From an uncultured Flavobacterium sp. (GTDB lineage: Bacteria > Bacteroidota > Bacteroidia > Flavobacteriales > Flavobacteriaceae): a DNA stretch of 6,255 nucleotides. Of this stretch, positions 5,904 through 6,255 are shown one piece after another. The notes under the pieces are model-generated. The model was given only the letters and a program-made list of their open reading frames with translations. It did not search any database and had not been told where the DNA came from. The stretch is from positions 1-6,255 of the forward strand of contig CAMFLD010000173.1 in NCBI GenBank assembly GCA_945957245.1, given 5' to 3'. How positions within the stretch are numbered: the stretch's first letter is position 1; every line of letters starts with the position of its first letter. The position numbers were made by a program, and so were the translations under genes.

Positions 5904-6218
5904 GTGAAAATATTAACCCTCATATTATCATTCTATTTAATTGGACTTTCCTGTATGCCTTGTGCAGATGGAGAGGCGTTTTCAACATCCGAAAAAGTAG
6001 CGATAAGCAACCAATCTACACCACATCACGATAATGATGTTTGTTCCCCAATGTGTGTTTGTAGTTGCTGTGGCTGTCAAGGGTTTTCACTAAACAATGC
6101 GTTCTCATATAGTCTGATTTCCATTAAGACTATTGTTGATAAAAAAGTACCCGAATACAAATCAGTTTTTGCTTCCAATTTCTTCGGAAGCATTTGGCAA
6201 CCGCCTCAGATAGCATAA
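5904..6218 (+). CDS. Small secreted Cys/His-rich protein, DUF6660-like
   Basis: The protein has 104 residues and starts at a GTG whose next codons give a typical signal sequence, KILTLILSFYLIGLSC (2-17); no in-frame ATG offers a better start. A Cys pair, CMPC (17-20), lies at the end of the hydrophobic stretch, so either signal-peptidase cleavage or lipidation at Cys17 is possible. After a short polar linker there is a dense putative metal site: HHDND (41-45), then CSPMCVCSCCGC (47-58) with six Cys in twelve residues. The C-terminus ends in SIWQPPQIA (96-104). This layout matches the small DUF6660 proteins that in Bacteroidota sit beside heavy-metal transporters and receptors. Their biochemical role is not established to my knowledge; metal binding is inferred. 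A terminator separates it from the oxidase gene. Confidence 0.8.
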   Translation: MKILTLILSFYLIGLSCMPCADGEAFSTSEKVAISNQSTPHHDNDVCSPMCVCSCCGCQGFSLNNAFSYSLISIKTIVDKKVPEYKSVFASNFFGSIWQPPQIA

Positions 6219-6221
6219 TGA

Positions 6222-6241
6222 AGCCCGAGTAATTTCGGGTT
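6222..6241. terminator. Short GC-rich hairpin, candidate terminator
   Basis: CCCGA (6224-6228) pairs with TCGGG (6235-6239) around a 6-base loop, with one more G-T and one A-T pair outside. It lies 3 bases after the stop of the small Cys-rich gene. The trailing T-run is only two bases, so termination may be weak. Confidence 0.5.
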
Positions 6242-6255
6242 ATAGAGTTGTGGAC

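Noticed and set aside
6219..6255. Possible mobile-element end or attachment site in the tail of the window
   Set aside because: Only a short hairpin is visible. No target-site duplication, partner repeat or integrase is present, and the window ends 14 bases after the hairpin.

Overview
The window is AT-rich DNA from a member of the Bacteroidota, most likely a flavobacterium. The basis is low GC by eye, A-rich stretches instead of Shine-Dalgarno sequences before the start codons, and protein families typical of that phylum: a CxxCH haem-binding domain protein, a DUF3347 lipoprotein, a DUF6660-like small protein, and a multicopper oxidase fused to a CopB-like tail. All recognisable genes lie on the + strand and nearly all concern copper or other soft heavy metals.

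Layout. Bases 1-261 hold the 3' end of an AraC-family regulator that begins outside the window. An 89-base gap with an imperfect direct repeat and a possible promoter follows. A compact gene series then runs from 351 to 5835: an HMA domain fused to a MauE/DoxX-like membrane protein (351-1064), a possible 22-residue peptide ending in Lys-Cys-Cys-Gln (1066-1134), a lipoprotein with a heavy-metal-binding motif plus DUF3347 (1162-1884), a membrane-anchored CxxCH haem-binding protein (1885-2343), a 414-residue protein of unknown function with DNA-enzyme-like features (2336-3580), and a 747-residue multicopper oxidase with a Met-rich insert and a C-terminal outer-membrane-like domain (3592-5835). 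A strong hairpin terminator at 5835-5878 closes the series. A separate small Cys/His-rich secreted protein of DUF6660 type starts at a GTG (5904-6218), followed by a weaker hairpin.

How the genes may work together (inference). The AraC regulator probably senses a metal or envelope signal and drives the series. The HMA-membrane protein and the DUF3347 lipoprotein would capture or hand over Cu(I) at the inner membrane and in the periplasm. The multicopper oxidase would oxidise Cu(I) to the less toxic Cu(II), with its C-terminal domain possibly tethering it at the outer membrane, and the haem protein could take part in periplasmic electron transfer. No CopA-type P-ATPase or Cus-type RND pump is in the window.

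The outlier is the 414-residue gene. It overlaps the haem-protein gene by 8 bases and sits 11 bases before the oxidase gene, yet it looks like a DNA-acting protein (helix-hairpin-helix-like N-terminal half, nuclease-like C-terminal half). It is the most unexpected part of the window.
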